Shown here: positions 63,088 through 64,000 of the stretch, one piece after another
How the letters are laid out: the number at the start of each line of letters is the position of its first letter
Numbering within the stretch: the stretch's first letter is position 1
Assembly: GCA_963747965.1 (NCBI GenBank)
Contig: CAVVGZ010000007.1
Coordinates: 620,001-684,000, forward strand
DNA: 64,000 nt
Direction of reading: 5' to 3'
Origin: CAVVGZ01 sp963747965
GTDB lineage: Bacteria; Chloroflexota; Anaerolineae; Anaerolineales; Anaerolineaceae
Made by a program: the position numbers and the translations under genes
Notes under the pieces: model-generated
Told to the model about the DNA's origin: nothing
Seen by the model: the letters and a program-made list of their open reading frames with translations, nothing else
Database searches by the model: none

Positions 63088-64000
63088 TTACTGGTTGGTC
63101 GTTGTAGAATCTATTTCTTTCAATTCAAAATATGCATCCATAACACTGCGTACAATCGGAGCAGCGACGCTGGCACCTTCACCCCCGTTATATACGAATG
63201 CCAACACTGCAATTTCCGGATCATCATAAGGTGCATATCCTACATACCACGAGTGAGTTGGCCAGTTTCCCGGCTGGCAGCGGTTGTTCGCTTGCGCAAC
63301 ATTATCGCAATATTCGGCGGTGCCTGTTTTGCCTGCCGATGGAATTTCCATTCCCTCGAACGGCGTTTCGGCAGTACCACCAGGTTCAACCACCATACGC
63401 ATTCCCTGTTGAGCCATTTCCACAACCCATGGTTCTACGATCCGCATTTCTCCGGTTGGGAGCTGGTTCTCATCATAATCTGTTATCAACGCATCTTTCG
63501 TGATATCCCATTTTTGTTTTGGCTCAAATTCACTAATCATGTTGCCATCTGCATCGGTAACATGATGGATTAAGGTAGGCTGCATATATTTTCCATCATT
63601 GGCCAGAATACTGATCGATACAAGTACCTGTAATGGTGTGGAAAGAACAAATCCCTGTCCCATGGAGGCAATATAGGTATCACCAGTTGCCCAGTTCTCA
63701 CCCTGATTTCGCCTTTTCCAGTTCGGGTCCGGGACAAGACCAGTCGCTTCACCGGGAAGTTCTATCCCGGTACTCTGCCCATACCCCAAGGCTCGGGCAT
63801 ACTCTGCCATATACCACACCCCTAATCCCTGAGGAACTTCGGTACCATAGCCGCCGCTCACTTTATAAAAATACACATCGCAGGAAAGTTGAACCGCATG
63901 CAGCCAATCTACATCGCCGTGCCCGAATTCGTCATAGCAGACATAATCCTGAGGGACACCAGGATCGTTAGGGGTAAATTTTTGCAAAATGGTAATCTTA
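63088..64000 (-). CDS. mrdA: Penicillin-binding protein 2, N-terminus cut by the window edge
   Basis: D,D-transpeptidase that cross-links peptidoglycan during elongation, partner of RodA. Only the C-terminal 303 codons are here; the frame is open through the right edge, so the N-terminal dimerisation domain and the SxxK serine lie outside. Visible are 'VQLSCDVYFYKVSGGYGTE' (the SxN-type motif, here S-C-D), 'GYGQSTGIELPGEATG', 'IASMGQGFVLSTPLQVLVSI' and the KTG motif in 'SAGKTGTAEYCD'. A Cys pair ('EYCDNVAQANNRCQPG') after KTG may form a disulfide outside the membrane. Confidence 0.92.
   Translation of the reverse strand, partial: KITILQKFTPNDPGVPQDYVCYDEFGHGDVDWLHAVQLSCDVYFYKVSGGYGTEVPQGLGVWYMAEYARALGYGQSTGIELPGEATGLVPDPNWKRRNQGENWATGDTYIASMGQGFVLSTPLQVLVSISILANDGKYMQPTLIHHVTDADGNMISEFEPKQKWDITKDALITDYDENQLPTGEMRIVEPWVVEMAQQGMRMVVEPGGTAETPFEGMEIPSAGKTGTAEYCDNVAQANNRCQPGNWPTHSWYVGYAPYDDPEIAVLAFVYNGGEGASVAAPIVRSVMDAYFELKEIDSTTTNQ

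Overview
The window reads as a chromosomal segment of an anaerobic, fermentative bacterium, most likely a member of the Chloroflexota class Anaerolineae (my inference). The reasons are the gene families and moderate-to-low GC: ferredoxin-dependent 2-oxoacid oxidoreductase, ADP-forming acetyl-CoA synthetase, a fused NuoCD, a MinCDE/RodA block, PhnCDE proteins of unusual build, and several small conserved proteins that I associate with Anaerolineae. No IS element, prophage or CRISPR array is visible. The nine single-base frame breaks in otherwise sound genes suggest a draft or long-read assembly.

Layout. 1-9263: an aminotransferase running off the left edge, a membrane protein, ADP-forming acetyl-CoA synthetase, phosphofructokinase, a lipoprotein, MoaB (frame broken), a membrane protein coupled to UbiE/MenG, a FmdB zinc ribbon and a 3-ketosphinganine-reductase-like SDR. 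9441-19408: benzoylformate-decarboxylase-like ThDP enzyme, ornithine aminotransferase, pyruvate kinase, a two-rhodanese sulfurtransferase, korAB and a GntR regulator (frame broken). 19662-24921: RicT, a small Cys protein, nuoI-nuoCD-nuoB, and a divergent SufR-like regulator (frame broken) behind an AT-rich palindrome. 25099-29866: glmS with a glmS ribozyme in its leader, a membrane-anchored rhodanese with an in-frame TGA followed by a SECIS-like hairpin, and DUF1858/DUF2249 and DUF438 proteins. 30078-32484: a glycosyltransferase and a radical SAM protein. 32587-37126: a phnCDE-type ABC transporter whose binding protein is a chimera of two receptor families. 37323-45753: YigZ, a heterodimeric ABC exporter, and the nickel-pincer cofactor operon larB-larE-larC with a DUF364 gene attached. 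45870-52156: tRNA-Leu, trigger factor, ClpP, a HAD phosphatase, RlmN, FtsY and RF2 with its programmed frameshift. 52165-58343: second phosphofructokinase, an Ldh2-family dehydrogenase, RelA/SpoT, MoeA and an acidic Cys-rich protein. 58399-64000: tRNA-Gln, GltX (frame broken), RodA, MinE, MinD, MinC and PBP2 running off the right edge.

How it fits together. The two phosphofructokinases and pyruvate kinase give glycolysis. KorAB oxidises a 2-oxoacid to an acyl-CoA with ferredoxin, and the ADP-forming synthetase turns acyl-CoA into acid plus ATP. This is a coherent fermentative energy route. MoaB and MoeA point to molybdoenzymes, LarBCE to a nickel-pincer enzyme encoded elsewhere, UbiE/MenG to menaquinone, and the DUF438/DUF2249 pair to handling of oxygen or nitric oxide. 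The signals I rate highest are the candidate selenocysteine rhodanese (27387-27893), the glmS ribozyme (27060-27221), the chimeric binding protein (35267-37126) and the lar-DUF364 operon (41680-45316).
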